A model generated the notes under the pieces. The model had not been told where the DNA came from. It saw only the letters and a list, made by a program, of their open reading frames with translations, and searched no databases. DNA of 64,000 bases from Prevotella sp. (lineage in GTDB: Bacteria; Bacteroidota; Bacteroidia; Bacteroidales; Bacteroidaceae). Every line of letters begins with the position of its first letter. Within the stretch, counting starts at the first letter, position 1. Positions 42,081 to 52,394 of the stretch are shown in pieces. The stretch lies in assembly GCA_024688365.1 (NCBI GenBank), contig JAILEG010000043.1, forward strand, positions 1-64,000, read 5' to 3'. A program made the translations under genes and the position numbers.

Positions 42081-44234
42081 ATGAGTAAGTTCAACAACAA
42101 TAAAATCATCCCCCGCTACAGCGTCATCGCCATTGTCATGTCGCTCATAGCCATAGCCGTACTGGGCAAGACGGTCTACACGATGACTGTTGGCAGAAAC
42201 TACTGGCTGGAAGTGGCATCCTTGCAGAAGAAGGACAGCGTAAAAGTCAAGCCTATCCGTGGCAACATTCTCAGCTGTGACGGACAGCTTATGGCAAGTT
42301 CCCTGCCCGAGTTCAAGGTCTATATGGACTTCAATACCCTGAAAACAGCAGGCAACGACACAGCGTTCATCGACAGCATCAACTATATCAGCAAGGGGCT
42401 GAACAACATATTCCCTGAGAAGACGGCAGCCGACTTCAAGAAACATCTCTTAGAAGGCTTCCACAAGATGAGCAAGCACTGGCCTATCTGGGACGAACGT
42501 ATAGACTACAACACCTTCAAGGAGATACAGAGCCTGCCCATCCTGCACCTCTCCAAATACAAGAGCGGATTCCACTGGGACGAGTTCAATGCCCGCCGAA
42601 GACCTTTCGGCTCACTTGCCCAACGCACGGTAGGCGACATGTTCGGTGCTAAGGATACTGCCCGCTGCGGACTGGAACTGTCATATGACTCTATTCTCCG
42701 CGGTACGGACGGCATCATCCATCGACGCAAGGTACGCAATAAGTTCCTCAACATAACCGACACGCCACCTATTGACGGTGCTGATATCGTCACAACAATC
42801 GATGTCAGCATGCAGGATCTGGCAGAACGTGCCCTCATTGACGAGCTGAAAGAAATCAACGGCAACGTAGGAGTTGCCATTGTCATGGAGGTTGCCACTG
42901 GTGACGTGAAGGCTATCGTCAACATGGACAAGTGCGAGGACGGAGAATACCGTGAGATTAAGAACCATGCGGTCAGCGACTTGCTGGAGCCAGGATCAGT
43001 ATTCAAGACCGCCTCCATCATGACCATTTTGGATGACGGCCTGGTTGACACCACCTACACTATCGAGACAGGTGGAGGCGTATGGAACATGTACGGACGC
43101 GACATGAAAGACCACAACTGGCGGCGTGGCGGATATGGCACCCTGACACTGCCGTGGACACTGAAGTACAGCTCCAACGTTGGTGTAAGCCGTATCATCG
43201 ACCTACATTACCACAAGAATCCAGAGAAGTTCGTACAGGGAATCTATGACCTCGGACTCGCAAGCGACCTCCATATACCCATCGTAGGCTATTCCCCCGC
43301 AAAGATACGTATGCCGCACCGAAACAGCCACGGTCAGTATGACAACTGGAGTGCCACAGCCCTGCCCTGGATGAGTATTGGCTACGAGACACAGGTTCCC
43401 CCCATCTCGACACTCACTTTCTACAATGCCATAGCCAACAATGGGAAGATGATGCGCCCGCGATTCGTCAAGCAGATAGTAAAGGACGGCGAGGTCATCT
43501 ACGATAATCAGCCACAGGTAATCAAGGAGCGAATAGCCAAAGAGAGTACCATCAAGGACATAAAGCGTATTCTGACCGAGGTGGTGTCAGAAGGACTCGG
43601 CAAGAAGGCTGGGTCTGACAAATTCCTCGTTGCGGGGAAGACCGGTACGGCACAGATGTCAAAGGGTGCCCTGGGCTACAAGGCTGGCGGCACAAGCTAT
43701 CTTCTGAGCTTCGCAGGCTTCTTTCCAGCCGACAACCCACGCTACAGCTGCATCGTCTGCATTCAGAAAACAGGACTGCCAGCATCAGGCGGCGGTATGA
43801 GCGGTGTCGTCTTCCACCATATTGCTGAGGGTATAATGGCGCAAAACCTGAAACTGAGCGTAACAGATGCCCGTGACTCATCATCAGTCCTCATCCCATC
43901 AGCCAAGACAGGCAACCTGTTGGCATCCGACTATGTACTGAACGCACTCGGTTTCCGCATTGCCAACGGCTGGGGCGGTGCCTATCCTTTCGGAAATCCT
44001 ATTTGGGGAACCATCAACGGAAAGGGCAACATGCTGAGCTTGCAAAAAGGAAGTACAAGTCCAGCCAACATTATACCCGACGTCCATGGCATGGGAGCCC
44101 GTGACGCCGTCTACCTGATGGAGAAAAGAGGCATCAAGGTGAGCCTCAGGGGACGGGGCAGAGTGCTGCAACAGAGCCTTGCACCGGGTGACAGAATAAA
44201 GAGCGGAATGAAATGCACCCTCCACTTGGGCTGA
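42081..44234 (+). CDS. ftsI: division transpeptidase FtsI (PBP3) with PASTA domain
   Basis: A 717-residue class B penicillin-binding protein. One N-terminal helix (about 12-32), a dimerisation domain from KPIRGNILSCDG, and a transpeptidase domain with the active-site triad: LEPGSVFKTASI (S-V-F-K), YSSNVGVS (S-S-N) and AGKTGTAQMSKG (K-T-G). A C-terminal PASTA domain begins at IIPDVHGMGARDAVYLME. It crosslinks septal peptidoglycan with FtsW. The PASTA tail, unusual for proteobacterial FtsI, is common in Bacteroidetes. Confidence 0.94.
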   Translation: MSKFNNNKIIPRYSVIAIVMSLIAIAVLGKTVYTMTVGRNYWLEVASLQKKDSVKVKPIRGNILSCDGQLMASSLPEFKVYMDFNTLKTAGNDTAFIDSINYISKGLNNIFPEKTAADFKKHLLEGFHKMSKHWPIWDERIDYNTFKEIQSLPILHLSKYKSGFHWDEFNARRRPFGSLAQRTVGDMFGAKDTARCGLELSYDSILRGTDGIIHRRKVRNKFLNITDTPPIDGADIVTTIDVSMQDLAERALIDELKEINGNVGVAIVMEVATGDVKAIVNMDKCEDGEYREIKNHAVSDLLEPGSVFKTASIMTILDDGLVDTTYTIETGGGVWNMYGRDMKDHNWRRGGYGTLTLPWTLKYSSNVGVSRIIDLHYHKNPEKFVQGIYDLGLASDLHIPIVGYSPAKIRMPHRNSHGQYDNWSATALPWMSIGYETQVPPISTLTFYNAIANNGKMMRPRFVKQIVKDGEVIYDNQPQVIKERIAKESTIKDIKRILTEVVSEGLGKKAGSDKFLVAGKTGTAQMSKGALGYKAGGTSYLLSFAGFFPADNPRYSCIVCIQKTGLPASGGGMSGVVFHHIAEGIMAQNLKLSVTDARDSSSVLIPSAKTGNLLASDYVLNALGFRIANGWGGAYPFGNPIWGTINGKGNMLSLQKGSTSPANIIPDVHGMGARDAVYLMEKRGIKVSLRGRGRVLQQSLAPGDRIKSGMKCTLHLG

Positions 44235-44278
44235 GGATGCCAGCCCATCCCAACAAGAAACAAGAAAAGAACTAAGAT

Positions 44279-45733
44279 ATGAGATTAAGCGAATTACTCA
44301 AAAACGTCAAGCCAGTTGCCATCAAAGGAAACGCTGACATTGAGATCACAGGTGTGAACATCGACAGCCGCAAGATTGGAAACGGACACCTGTTCGTTGC
44401 CATGAAAGGCACACAGGTAGACGGACACCGCTTCATCAACAAGGCCGTTGAGCTTGGTGCGGTGGCTGTCTTGCTGGAGGACATGCCAGAGACGCTGGAC
44501 GAGAAAGTGACTTACGTCCAGGTGACCTCCACGGAAATAGCTGCAGGCAAGGTGGCAACCCTTTTCTACGGTGACCCTTCCCGCAAGCTGAGACTGGTGG
44601 GGGTGACCGGCACCAATGGAAAGACGACCATCGCCACATTATTATATAATATGTTCCGCAAGTTCGGGCACAAGGTTGGATTGCTCTCCACCGTCTGCAA
44701 CTACATTGACGACAAGGCTGTCCCAGCAGACCACACCACACCTGACCCCATAGAGCTGAACCGTCTCTTGGGCGAAATGGTGGCAGAAGGATGCGAATAT
44801 GCCTTCATGGAATGTTCCAGCCATGCTATCCAGCAGCACCGTATCAGTGGACTGGTCTTCGCCGGAGGCATCTTCACCAATCTCACCCGTGACCATCTTG
44901 ACTATCATAAGACGTTCGAGAACTACCGCAATGCTAAAAAGATGTTCTTTGACGGACTGTCGAAGAATGCCTTTGCCATCACAAATATTGATGACAAGAA
45001 CGGCATGGTCATGGTACAGAACACCAAGGCTACCGTGAAGACCTATTCTACCAAACGCATGGCCGATTTCCATGCCAAGATCCTCGAATGTCACTTTGAG
45101 GGCATGTACCTGGAAATTGACGGTAAGGAAGTAGGTGTACAGTTCATTGGCAAGTTCAATGTCAGCAACCTTTTAGCTGTCTATGGCACAGCCGTCATGT
45201 TAGGCAAGACTCCCGAGGACATACTCGTTGCCCTCAGCACACTGAAAAGCGTCAACGGGCGGTTGGAGCCTATCCATTCGCCAGAAGGCTTCACAGCTGT
45301 CGTCGACTATGCACATACTCCTGATGCACTTGAGAACGTGCTGGCAGCCATCCATGACGTTCTTGACAACAAGGGCGGACACGTCATCACCGTCTGCGGT
45401 GCCGGCGGCCATCGTGACAAGGGGAAACGTCCCCTGATGGCACAGGAAGCCGTGAGACAGAGCGATACTGTCATCCTCACCAGCGACAATCCACGTGATG
45501 AGGATCCACAGGCCATCATTGATGATATGCTCGCAGGACTGGAGACCGAACAGCGGAAGAAAGTGCTGAGCATCGTTGACCGCAAGGAAGCCATCCGCAC
45601 AGCCACCATGATGGCAAAGAAGGGTGATGTCATCCTCGTTGCCGGAAAGGGGCATGAGGACTATCAGGAGATAAACGGCGTGAAACATCACTTTGATGAC
45701 CATGAGGTCATCCGTGAGATATTCGGCATCTGA
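44279..45733 (+). CDS. murE: UDP-MurNAc-tripeptide ligase MurE (meso-DAP type)
   Basis: A 484-residue Mur ligase. ATP loop [17 protein letters not shown] (about 110-126), carbamylated-Lys region, and the specificity motif [10 protein letters not shown] (about 402-411). DNPR is diagnostic of meso-diaminopimelate enzymes; Lys-adding MurE lacks it. It adds meso-DAP to UDP-MurNAc-L-Ala-D-Glu in the cytoplasm. This agrees with dapL at 25875. It lies 44 bp after ftsI. Confidence 0.95.
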   Translation: MRLSELLKNVKPVAIKGNADIEITGVNIDSRKIGNGHLFVAMKGTQVDGHRFINKAVELGAVAVLLEDMPETLDEKVTYVQVTSTEIAAGKVATLFYGDPSRKLRLVGVTGTNGKTTIATLLYNMFRKFGHKVGLLSTVCNYIDDKAVPADHTTPDPIELNRLLGEMVAEGCEYAFMECSSHAIQQHRISGLVFAGGIFTNLTRDHLDYHKTFENYRNAKKMFFDGLSKNAFAITNIDDKNGMVMVQNTKATVKTYSTKRMADFHAKILECHFEGMYLEIDGKEVGVQFIGKFNVSNLLAVYGTAVMLGKTPEDILVALSTLKSVNGRLEPIHSPEGFTAVVDYAHTPDALENVLAAIHDVLDNKGGHVITVCGAGGHRDKGKRPLMAQEAVRQSDTVILTSDNPRDEDPQAIIDDMLAGLETEQRKKVLSIVDRKEAIRTATMMAKKGDVILVAGKGHEDYQEINGVKHHFDDHEVIREIFGI

Positions 45734-45765
45734 TTCAGTCAAAACAATCGAAACAAACAAGAAAA

Positions 45766-47037
45766 ATGCTATATTACATCTTCCGCTGGCTTGACCAGTT
45801 CGGTATCAGTGGATCCCACCTGTGGGGCTACATCAGTTTCCGTGCCATCCTGGCAATGATCCTGGCACTGGTCATATCAGCATGGTTTGGTGAACGCTTC
45901 ATCAAATATCTGAAAAGCAAGCAGATCACTGAGACGCAGCGTGACGCGACCATCGACCCCTTCGGAGTGAAGAAAATCGGCGTACCATCAATGGGCGGCA
46001 TCATCATCATCGTTGCCCTGCTGGTCCCAGTCCTGCTGTTGGGACGACTGCGCAATATCTATCTAATCCTGATGATTATCACAACCGTATGGCTGGGATT
46101 CCTCGGTGGCATGGATGACTTCATCAAGATTTTCAAGCACGATAAGGAAGGCCTGAAAGGCAAGTACAAGATTATCGGACAGGTAACCATCGGTCTCATC
46201 GTCGGCCTGGTGCTTTGGGCCTCACCTGACGTAAAAGCCAATATGAATCTTGAAGTCGCCAATCAGAATGGCAAGGAAATCGTAATAAAACATGAGGCTA
46301 AGGCAGAGAAAACGTTGAAGACAACCATCCCATTTGTCAAATCACACAATCTCGACTACTCAAAGGTTGTGGGATTCTTGGGCAAGTACAAGACTGCCGG
46401 TGGATGGATTCTATTTGTCATCATGACCATATTTGTGGTCACGGCCGTCTCCAATGGTGCCAATCTCAACGATGGCATGGACGGCATGTGTGCCGGGAAC
46501 TCCGCCGTAATAGGCGTTGTGTTAGGCATATTGGCCTATGTGAGCAGCCACATACAGTTTGCCGCATACCTGAACATCATGTACATTCCCGGTTCGGAGG
46601 AGTTGGTGGTCTTCTTCATGGCCTTCATAGGCGCACTGATAGGATTCCTATGGTACAATGCCTACCCAGCCCAGGTGTTCATGGGTGACACAGGCAGCCT
46701 TACCATTGGTGGCATCATTGCCGTAGGAGCCATCATCATTCATAAGGAGCTTCTGCTGCCAATACTGTGTGGAATCTTCTTCGTTGAGAGCCTGAGTGTC
46801 ATCGTTCAGGTCTGGTACTACAAGACCGGCAAGCGCAAAGGAATCAAACAGCGCATTTTCAAGCGAACACCCATACACGACAACTTCCGCACACAGGACA
46901 GTCAGCTTGACCCCGAGTGCAAGTACCTGGTGAAGGTTCCCCATGGCGCGGTGCATGAGAGTAAGATCACGATCCGCTTCATCATCGTAACCATCATTCT
47001 CGCCGCGCTGACCATCATCACGCTGAAGATAAGATAA
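45766..47037 (+). CDS. mraY: phospho-MurNAc-pentapeptide translocase MraY
   Basis: A 423-residue membrane enzyme with about ten helices making lipid I from UDP-MurNAc-pentapeptide and undecaprenyl phosphate. Motifs: KKIGVPSMGGIIII, GGMDDFIKIF, NGANLNDGMDGMCAGNSAV, then MGDTGSLTIGG and RTPIHDNF. About 60 extra residues lie in a loop (residues 155-205: VKANMNLEVANQNGKEI and following), a Bacteroidetes-type insertion. Confidence 0.95.
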   Translation: MLYYIFRWLDQFGISGSHLWGYISFRAILAMILALVISAWFGERFIKYLKSKQITETQRDATIDPFGVKKIGVPSMGGIIIIVALLVPVLLLGRLRNIYLILMIITTVWLGFLGGMDDFIKIFKHDKEGLKGKYKIIGQVTIGLIVGLVLWASPDVKANMNLEVANQNGKEIVIKHEAKAEKTLKTTIPFVKSHNLDYSKVVGFLGKYKTAGGWILFVIMTIFVVTAVSNGANLNDGMDGMCAGNSAVIGVVLGILAYVSSHIQFAAYLNIMYIPGSEELVVFFMAFIGALIGFLWYNAYPAQVFMGDTGSLTIGGIIAVGAIIIHKELLLPILCGIFFVESLSVIVQVWYYKTGKRKGIKQRIFKRTPIHDNFRTQDSQLDPECKYLVKVPHGAVHESKITIRFIIVTIILAALTIITLKIR

Positions 47038-47081
47038 CACGTCCGAAAGGGTAAGAAAAAGGGTATAGAAAGGAAAGATAT

Positions 47082-48413
47082 ATGAAAAGAATTGTAATAC
47101 TCGGAGCTGGTGAGAGCGGAGCCGGAGCAGCCGTACTGGCAAAGAAAGAGGGTTTTGACGTATTCGTATCCGACATGTCAGCCATCAAGGACAAGTACAA
47201 GCAACTGCTCGACCGTCATGGCATTGAGTGGGAAGAGGGCAAGCATACGGAAGAGAAGATTCTTAATGCCGATGAGGTTATCAAGAGTCCGGGCATACCG
47301 AAGGAAGCCCCGATGATTCAGAAGCTCATCGCACAAGGAACTCATATCATCAGTGAGATTGAGTTCGCAGGCCGATATACCGACTCCAAGATGATATGTA
47401 TCACTGGAAGCAACGGCAAGACGACAACTACCAGCCTCATCTATCACATTTTCAAGAATGCAGGCTATGATGCCGGACTGGCTGGCAACATCGGAAACAG
47501 CCTAGCCCTGCAGGTTGCCGAAGATCCACACGAGTATTACATCATTGAGCTGAGCAGCTTCCAGCTCGACAACATGTATGACTTCCGTGCCAACATCGCC
47601 ATTCTTCTCAATATAACCCCCGACCACCTGGATCGCTATGACTTCAAGTTTGAGAATTATGCAGATGCCAAGATGCGTATCATCCAAAACCAGACCAAGG
47701 AGGACAGTTTCATCTACTGGAATGACGACCCTGTCATCAAAAAGGAATTGGAGAAGTTTGACGTACACGCAGTCTGCTATCCTTTCTCCGAACTCAAGGA
47801 AAACGGAAGCATTGGCTATATAGAAGAAGGACAGTACAAGATAGAGCAGCCCACTCCATTCAATATGGAGCAGGAAGACCTCTCACTGACCGGGCGGCAT
47901 AATATCTACAATTCGTTGGCGGCAGGCATCGCCTCAAACATCAGCGGGATCAAGAAAGAGAATATCCGCAAGAGCCTGGGCGACTTCCCTGGCGTTGAGC
48001 ATCGTCTGGAGAAAGTGTGCAAGGTGGCTGGCGTGCAGTACATCAACGACTCCAAGGCAACCAATGTTGACGCTTGCTGGTATGCGCTGGAGAGCATGCG
48101 CACCCCGACCATACTCATCATTGGCGGTAAAGACAAGGGGAATGACTATGATGCAATAAAGGACCTGGTCAAGAAGAAATGTACAGGTATCGTCTATCTT
48201 GGTGCTGACAACAAGAAACTGCACGACAACTTCGACAGTCTTGGCATTCCCGTCCGTGACACTCATTCCATGCAGGATTGCGTGAAAGCATGTGCCGATA
48301 TGGCCAAGCCGGGCGACACCGTCCTGCTGAGTCCGTGCTGTGCCAGCTTCGACTTATTCAAGAACATGGAGGACCGTGGCGAGCAGTTCAAGGCCCTCGT
48401 CCGTGCGCTCTAA
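47082..48413 (+). CDS. murD: UDP-MurNAc-L-Ala-D-Glu ligase MurD
   Basis: A 443-residue Mur ligase adding D-Glu. N-terminal Rossmann loop ILGAGESGAGAAVLAKKEGF, ATP loop ICITGSNGKTTTTSLIYHIF (about 106-125), then TPDHLDRYDF and INDSKATNVDA (C-terminal domain). Cytoplasmic. Spaced 44 bp after mraY and 12 bp before ftsW. Confidence 0.95.
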   Translation: MKRIVILGAGESGAGAAVLAKKEGFDVFVSDMSAIKDKYKQLLDRHGIEWEEGKHTEEKILNADEVIKSPGIPKEAPMIQKLIAQGTHIISEIEFAGRYTDSKMICITGSNGKTTTTSLIYHIFKNAGYDAGLAGNIGNSLALQVAEDPHEYYIIELSSFQLDNMYDFRANIAILLNITPDHLDRYDFKFENYADAKMRIIQNQTKEDSFIYWNDDPVIKKELEKFDVHAVCYPFSELKENGSIGYIEEGQYKIEQPTPFNMEQEDLSLTGRHNIYNSLAAGIASNISGIKKENIRKSLGDFPGVEHRLEKVCKVAGVQYINDSKATNVDACWYALESMRTPTILIIGGKDKGNDYDAIKDLVKKKCTGIVYLGADNKKLHDNFDSLGIPVRDTHSMQDCVKACADMAKPGDTVLLSPCCASFDLFKNMEDRGEQFKALVRAL

Positions 48414-48425
48414 GGCTTACAAGCA

Positions 48426-49715
48426 ATGAACAACAAATCTCTAAGCAATATCTTCAAAGGCGATAAGGTCATCTGGATGGTCTTCTTCTTCCTCTGCATG
48501 ATCAGCATCACCGAGGTTTACTCAGCCTCCAGCTCGCTGTCATACAAGGGTGGAAACTACTGGAGCCCTATCATCTACCACTGCTCCATCCTTGCTGTCG
48601 GGACGGCAATGATGGTGGTGGTTCTGAATATCAAATGCCGGTACTTCAAGCTTATCACCCCCATCTTGCTTGCCGTGGCTTTTATCATGCTGCTGTGGGT
48701 GCTGGTCGCTGGGCAGACCACTAATGGCGCCAACCGTTGGATCAGCTTCGCAGGCATACAGTTCCAGCCGTCAGAGATAGCCAAAGGCGCACTGGTGCTT
48801 GCTGTGGCACAGATACTCAGTGCCATGCAGACCGACCGTGGAGCAGACCGAAAAGCCTTCAAGTATATCCTGGGAGTATCGGCTGTACTGATTGTCCCCA
48901 TCATCTTTGAGAATCTATCCACAGCCATGCTCATCTCGCTGACCGTCGTCTTGATGATGTTCGTGGGACGGGTGCCGCTCAACCAGATAGGCAGACTGCT
49001 GGGAATAACCGCCTTGGCAGCTATCCTGCTCATCTCCATGGTGATGCTTGTCGGTGATGACAAGAAGCTGGATCAGGATGCGAATGTCAAACAGAACCTG
49101 ACCGAGCAGACAATGGCCGAGCCGCAGCAACAGGAGTCTCAGGGATTTTTCTCCAAGATATTCCATCGTGCCGACACCTGGAAAGCCCGCATCAAGAAGT
49201 TTCTTGACAACGAGTATGTAGCCCCAAAGGATTATGACCTCGACAAGGATGCCCAAGTGGGGCATGCCAACATAGCCATAGCCTCATCCAATGTCATCGG
49301 CAAAGGCCCAGGAAACTCCAATGAGCGAGATTTCCTCTCACAGGCCTTCTCCGACTTCATTTATGCCATCATCATCGAGGAAATGGGTATCGAGGGGGCA
49401 GCCATCGTGGCTTTCCTCTACATCATCCTCCTTTTCCGGACAGGCATCATCGCCAACCGATGTGAGAATTCCTTCCCGGCATTCCTGGCTATGGGCATTG
49501 CCTTCCTGCTCGTCACACAGGCATTGTTCAACATGCTCGTAGCCGTAGGACTTGCCCCCGTCACAGGTCAGCCATTACCTCTCATCAGCAAGGGTGGGAC
49601 CTCCACTATCATCAACTGTATCTACATCGGAGTCATCCTCAGTATCAGTCGGTCAGCAAAGAAGAAAAAAGATGACAAGGACACCACAACAAATCCTGTT
49701 GCCATGACAGCGTGA
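48426..49715 (+). CDS. ftsW: SEDS-family septal glycosyltransferase FtsW
   Basis: A 429-residue SEDS protein with about ten helices that polymerises lipid II with FtsI. Features: SITEVYSASSSLSYKGGNYW, GANRWISFAGIQFQPSEIAK, and GLAPVTGQPLPLISKGGTS (family signature). The catalytic-type Asp lies in FSDFIYAIIIEEMG. The extracytoplasmic loop (about 205-280, with QQQESQGFFSKIFHRADTW) is much longer than in E. coli FtsW. It could be RodA by sequence alone, but its dcw position favours FtsW. Confidence 0.92.
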   Translation: MNNKSLSNIFKGDKVIWMVFFFLCMISITEVYSASSSLSYKGGNYWSPIIYHCSILAVGTAMMVVVLNIKCRYFKLITPILLAVAFIMLLWVLVAGQTTNGANRWISFAGIQFQPSEIAKGALVLAVAQILSAMQTDRGADRKAFKYILGVSAVLIVPIIFENLSTAMLISLTVVLMMFVGRVPLNQIGRLLGITALAAILLISMVMLVGDDKKLDQDANVKQNLTEQTMAEPQQQESQGFFSKIFHRADTWKARIKKFLDNEYVAPKDYDLDKDAQVGHANIAIASSNVIGKGPGNSNERDFLSQAFSDFIYAIIIEEMGIEGAAIVAFLYIILLFRTGIIANRCENSFPAFLAMGIAFLLVTQALFNMLVAVGLAPVTGQPLPLISKGGTSTIINCIYIGVILSISRSAKKKKDDKDTTTNPVAMTA

Positions 49716-49770
49716 AATGTTGAGAAGTCTAAAAATAAGATGAAAGTGGCAGGAAGACGAAAAATTTGAT

Positions 49771-49778
49771 TACCTTTG
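49771..49778 (+). promoter_or_regulatory. internal promoter box before murG
   Basis: TACCTTTG in the 85-bp gap between ftsW and murG, 22 bases before the murG ATG. It suggests the right half of the cluster can be transcribed independently. Confidence 0.6.
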
Positions 49779-49800
49779 TAAGTCAGTAAACAAGATATAA

Positions 49801-50913
49801 ATGGACGAGGATTTAAGAATCATCATCAGCGGAGGCGGAACGGGAGGACATATCTTCCCGGCTGTGTCAATCGCCAATGCCATCAAGGCAAGACACCCCG
49901 AGGCAAAGATTCTCTTTGTGGGCGCAGAGGGACGTATGGAAATGCAACGCGTGCCCGCAGCCGGCTATAAGATCAAGGGGCTGCCCATCAAAGGGTTTGA
50001 CCGCACGCATAAGCTGAAGAACTTTGAGGTGCTGTACAAGCTTTGGAAAAGCCTCCGCATGGCACGTCAGATAATCAAGGATTTCAAGCCCCAGGCAGCT
50101 GTCGGTGTTGGAGGTTATGCCAGCGGTGCCACCCTTTACGAGTGCGCCAAGATGGGAATTCCCTGCCTCATCCAGGAACAGAATTCATACGCAGGTGTCA
50201 CCAACAAACTGCTGGCCAAGCGCGTGGAGAAGATTTGCGTTGCCTATGAAGGTATGGAGCGTTTCTTCCCTGCCGAGAAAATCATCATGACAGGCAATCC
50301 CGTCCGTCAGAATGTGCTTGACACCCCACTATCCATTGAGGAAGCACGCATGAGCTTTGGCCTGCATCCAGAAAGGAAGACGATCCTCCTCGTAGGAGGA
50401 AGTCTCGGCGCACGCACCGTCAACCGGTCTGTCATGGAGCATCTTGACCTCGTGGCAGGCACTGACGTGCAGTTTATATGGCAGACAGGCAAATACTATA
50501 ATCAACAGATTATGGACTTTATGAAAGGGAAGGAATTACCGAACCTCAAGATAACGGACTTCATCAGCGACATGGGAGCCGCCTATAAGGCTGCCGACCT
50601 TGTCATCAGCCGTGCCGGAGCCAGCTCCATCAGTGAGTTCCAGCTCATCGGCAAGCCAGTCATCCTTGTTCCCAGCCCGAATGTCGCCGAGGATCACCAG
50701 ACCAAGAATGCCATGGCACTTGTCAACAAGCAGGCGGCACTCTGTGTCAAAGACGCTGAGGCTCCTGCCACCTTGCTGCAGCTTGCCCTCAACACGATAG
50801 CTGATGACACCAAGCTGGCAGCCCTCAGTGCCAACGTGAGGAAGATGGGACTCAAGGACTCCGCCGATGTCATTGCCGCCGAAGTCCTCACCCTTGCTGG
50901 GCAGAACGGCTGA
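49801..50913 (+). CDS. murG: lipid II-forming GlcNAc transferase MurG
   Basis: A 370-residue GT28 enzyme adding GlcNAc to lipid I at the inner face of the membrane. N-terminal GGGTGGHIFPAVSIANAI (second glycine loop), GVGGYASGATLYECAK, QEQNSYAGVTNKLLA, and C-terminal VGGSLGARTVNRSV with ISRAGASSISEFQLIGKP (UDP-GlcNAc site). Full length. Confidence 0.95.
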   Translation: MDEDLRIIISGGGTGGHIFPAVSIANAIKARHPEAKILFVGAEGRMEMQRVPAAGYKIKGLPIKGFDRTHKLKNFEVLYKLWKSLRMARQIIKDFKPQAAVGVGGYASGATLYECAKMGIPCLIQEQNSYAGVTNKLLAKRVEKICVAYEGMERFFPAEKIIMTGNPVRQNVLDTPLSIEEARMSFGLHPERKTILLVGGSLGARTVNRSVMEHLDLVAGTDVQFIWQTGKYYNQQIMDFMKGKELPNLKITDFISDMGAAYKAADLVISRAGASSISEFQLIGKPVILVPSPNVAEDHQTKNAMALVNKQAALCVKDAEAPATLLQLALNTIADDTKLAALSANVRKMGLKDSADVIAAEVLTLAGQNG

Positions 50914-51009
50914 CGGATCCCCCTCCCCTGAACTGGACCAACTCTCCGCGACACGACAGCAGGGGGCATCCCCTCGGCAAACAAAACAAAAGAACAGAAA
51001 ACAAATTAC

Positions 51010-52389
51010 ATGGAACTCAAAGATATACAAGCAGTTTATTTCGTGGGCGCAGGCGGCATTGGCATGAGCGCCATAGCACGGTATTTCCTCCATAAGGGGC
51101 TGACAGTTGCCGGATATGACAAGACACCATCCGACCTTACCCGGCAGCTGGAAGAAGAAGGCATGTCCATCCACTACGAGGAGGACGTGCAGTTCATCCC
51201 ACAGGCATGCCGCAAACCAGAGACAACGCTGGTCATCTACACCCCAGCCATCCCCACTACCCACGCAGAGCTGGCTTACTTCCATGAAAACGGATTTGAG
51301 ATAGAGAAGCGTGCGCAGGTTCTTGGCTCGCTTACTCGAACGCACAAGGGGCTATGTTTTGCCGGCACACACGGCAAGACCACCACATCAACCATGTGCG
51401 CCCACATCATGCACCAGAGCCACGTGGACTGCAATGCCTTCTTAGGCGGCATCTCCAAGAACTATGGCACCAATTACATTCTCTCTGACCATAGTGACTA
51501 CGTAGTGATCGAGGCTGACGAGTTCGACCGTTCTTTCCACTGGCTGCGCCCCTGGATGACCGTCATCACATCAACCGACCCTGACCATCTTGACATCTAT
51601 GGCACCAAGGAGGCCTATCTTGAGAGCTTCCGTCACTATACCGAGCTGATTCAGCAAGGAGGAGCCCTCATCATCCACAAAAACCTGGAGATGAGACAGC
51701 ACGTGCAGGACGGTGTGAGGATTTACGACTACAGCCGGAACGAGGGCGACTTCCATGCTGAGAACATACGTATTGACCAGGGAACTATCACCTTCGACTT
51801 CATCTCACCCCTTGAGACCGTCAAAGATGTGGAACTCGGACAGCCCATCCCCATCAACATTGAGAACGGCATCGCCGCTATGGCTATGGCACAGCTCAAC
51901 GGCTGCACGGCAGAGGAACTGCGTGAGGGCATGCGTACCTATGGAGGTGTCGACCGACGTTTCGACTTCAAGATCAAGAATGACCGGCACGTTTTCCTCT
52001 CTGACTACGGACACCATCCCAAGGAGATACTCCAGAGTGCCAAAAGCCTCAAGGAACTTTATGCCGACAGGAAGATCACAGTCATCTTCCAGCCCCACCT
52101 CTATACCCGTACCCGTGACTTCTACCAGGACTTTGCCGAGGCTCTCAGCCACTTCGACGAGGTCATCCTCACCGAGATTTATCCAGCCCGTGAGGAGCCC
52201 ATTCCCGGAGTGACATCCAGCCTCATCTACGACAATCTCCGCCCTGGAGTTGAGAAGCTGATGATAGAGAAAGATTCCGTACTCGACTTCGTGCAGAACC
52301 GCGACTTCGATGTCCTGGTCGTATTGGGTGCCGGGAATCTCGACAACTACGTACCACAGATTGCTGAAATCATCAAAGGCAAGGAATAG
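51010..52389 (+). CDS. murC: UDP-MurNAc-L-alanine ligase MurC
   Basis: A 459-residue Mur ligase adding L-Ala to UDP-MurNAc. N-terminal VGAGGIGMSAIARYF, ATP loop FAGTHGKTTTSTMCAHI (about 117-133), then STDPDHLDIYG and YGHHPKEIL, a MurC/Mpl-type C-terminal block. Mpl is less likely given the dcw position. It lies 96 bp after murG and 5 bp before ftsQ. Confidence 0.94.
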   Translation: MELKDIQAVYFVGAGGIGMSAIARYFLHKGLTVAGYDKTPSDLTRQLEEEGMSIHYEEDVQFIPQACRKPETTLVIYTPAIPTTHAELAYFHENGFEIEKRAQVLGSLTRTHKGLCFAGTHGKTTTSTMCAHIMHQSHVDCNAFLGGISKNYGTNYILSDHSDYVVIEADEFDRSFHWLRPWMTVITSTDPDHLDIYGTKEAYLESFRHYTELIQQGGALIIHKNLEMRQHVQDGVRIYDYSRNEGDFHAENIRIDQGTITFDFISPLETVKDVELGQPIPINIENGIAAMAMAQLNGCTAEELREGMRTYGGVDRRFDFKIKNDRHVFLSDYGHHPKEILQSAKSLKELYADRKITVIFQPHLYTRTRDFYQDFAEALSHFDEVILTEIYPAREEPIPGVTSSLIYDNLRPGVEKLMIEKDSVLDFVQNRDFDVLVVLGAGNLDNYVPQIAEIIKGKE

Positions 52390-52394
52390 GAATC

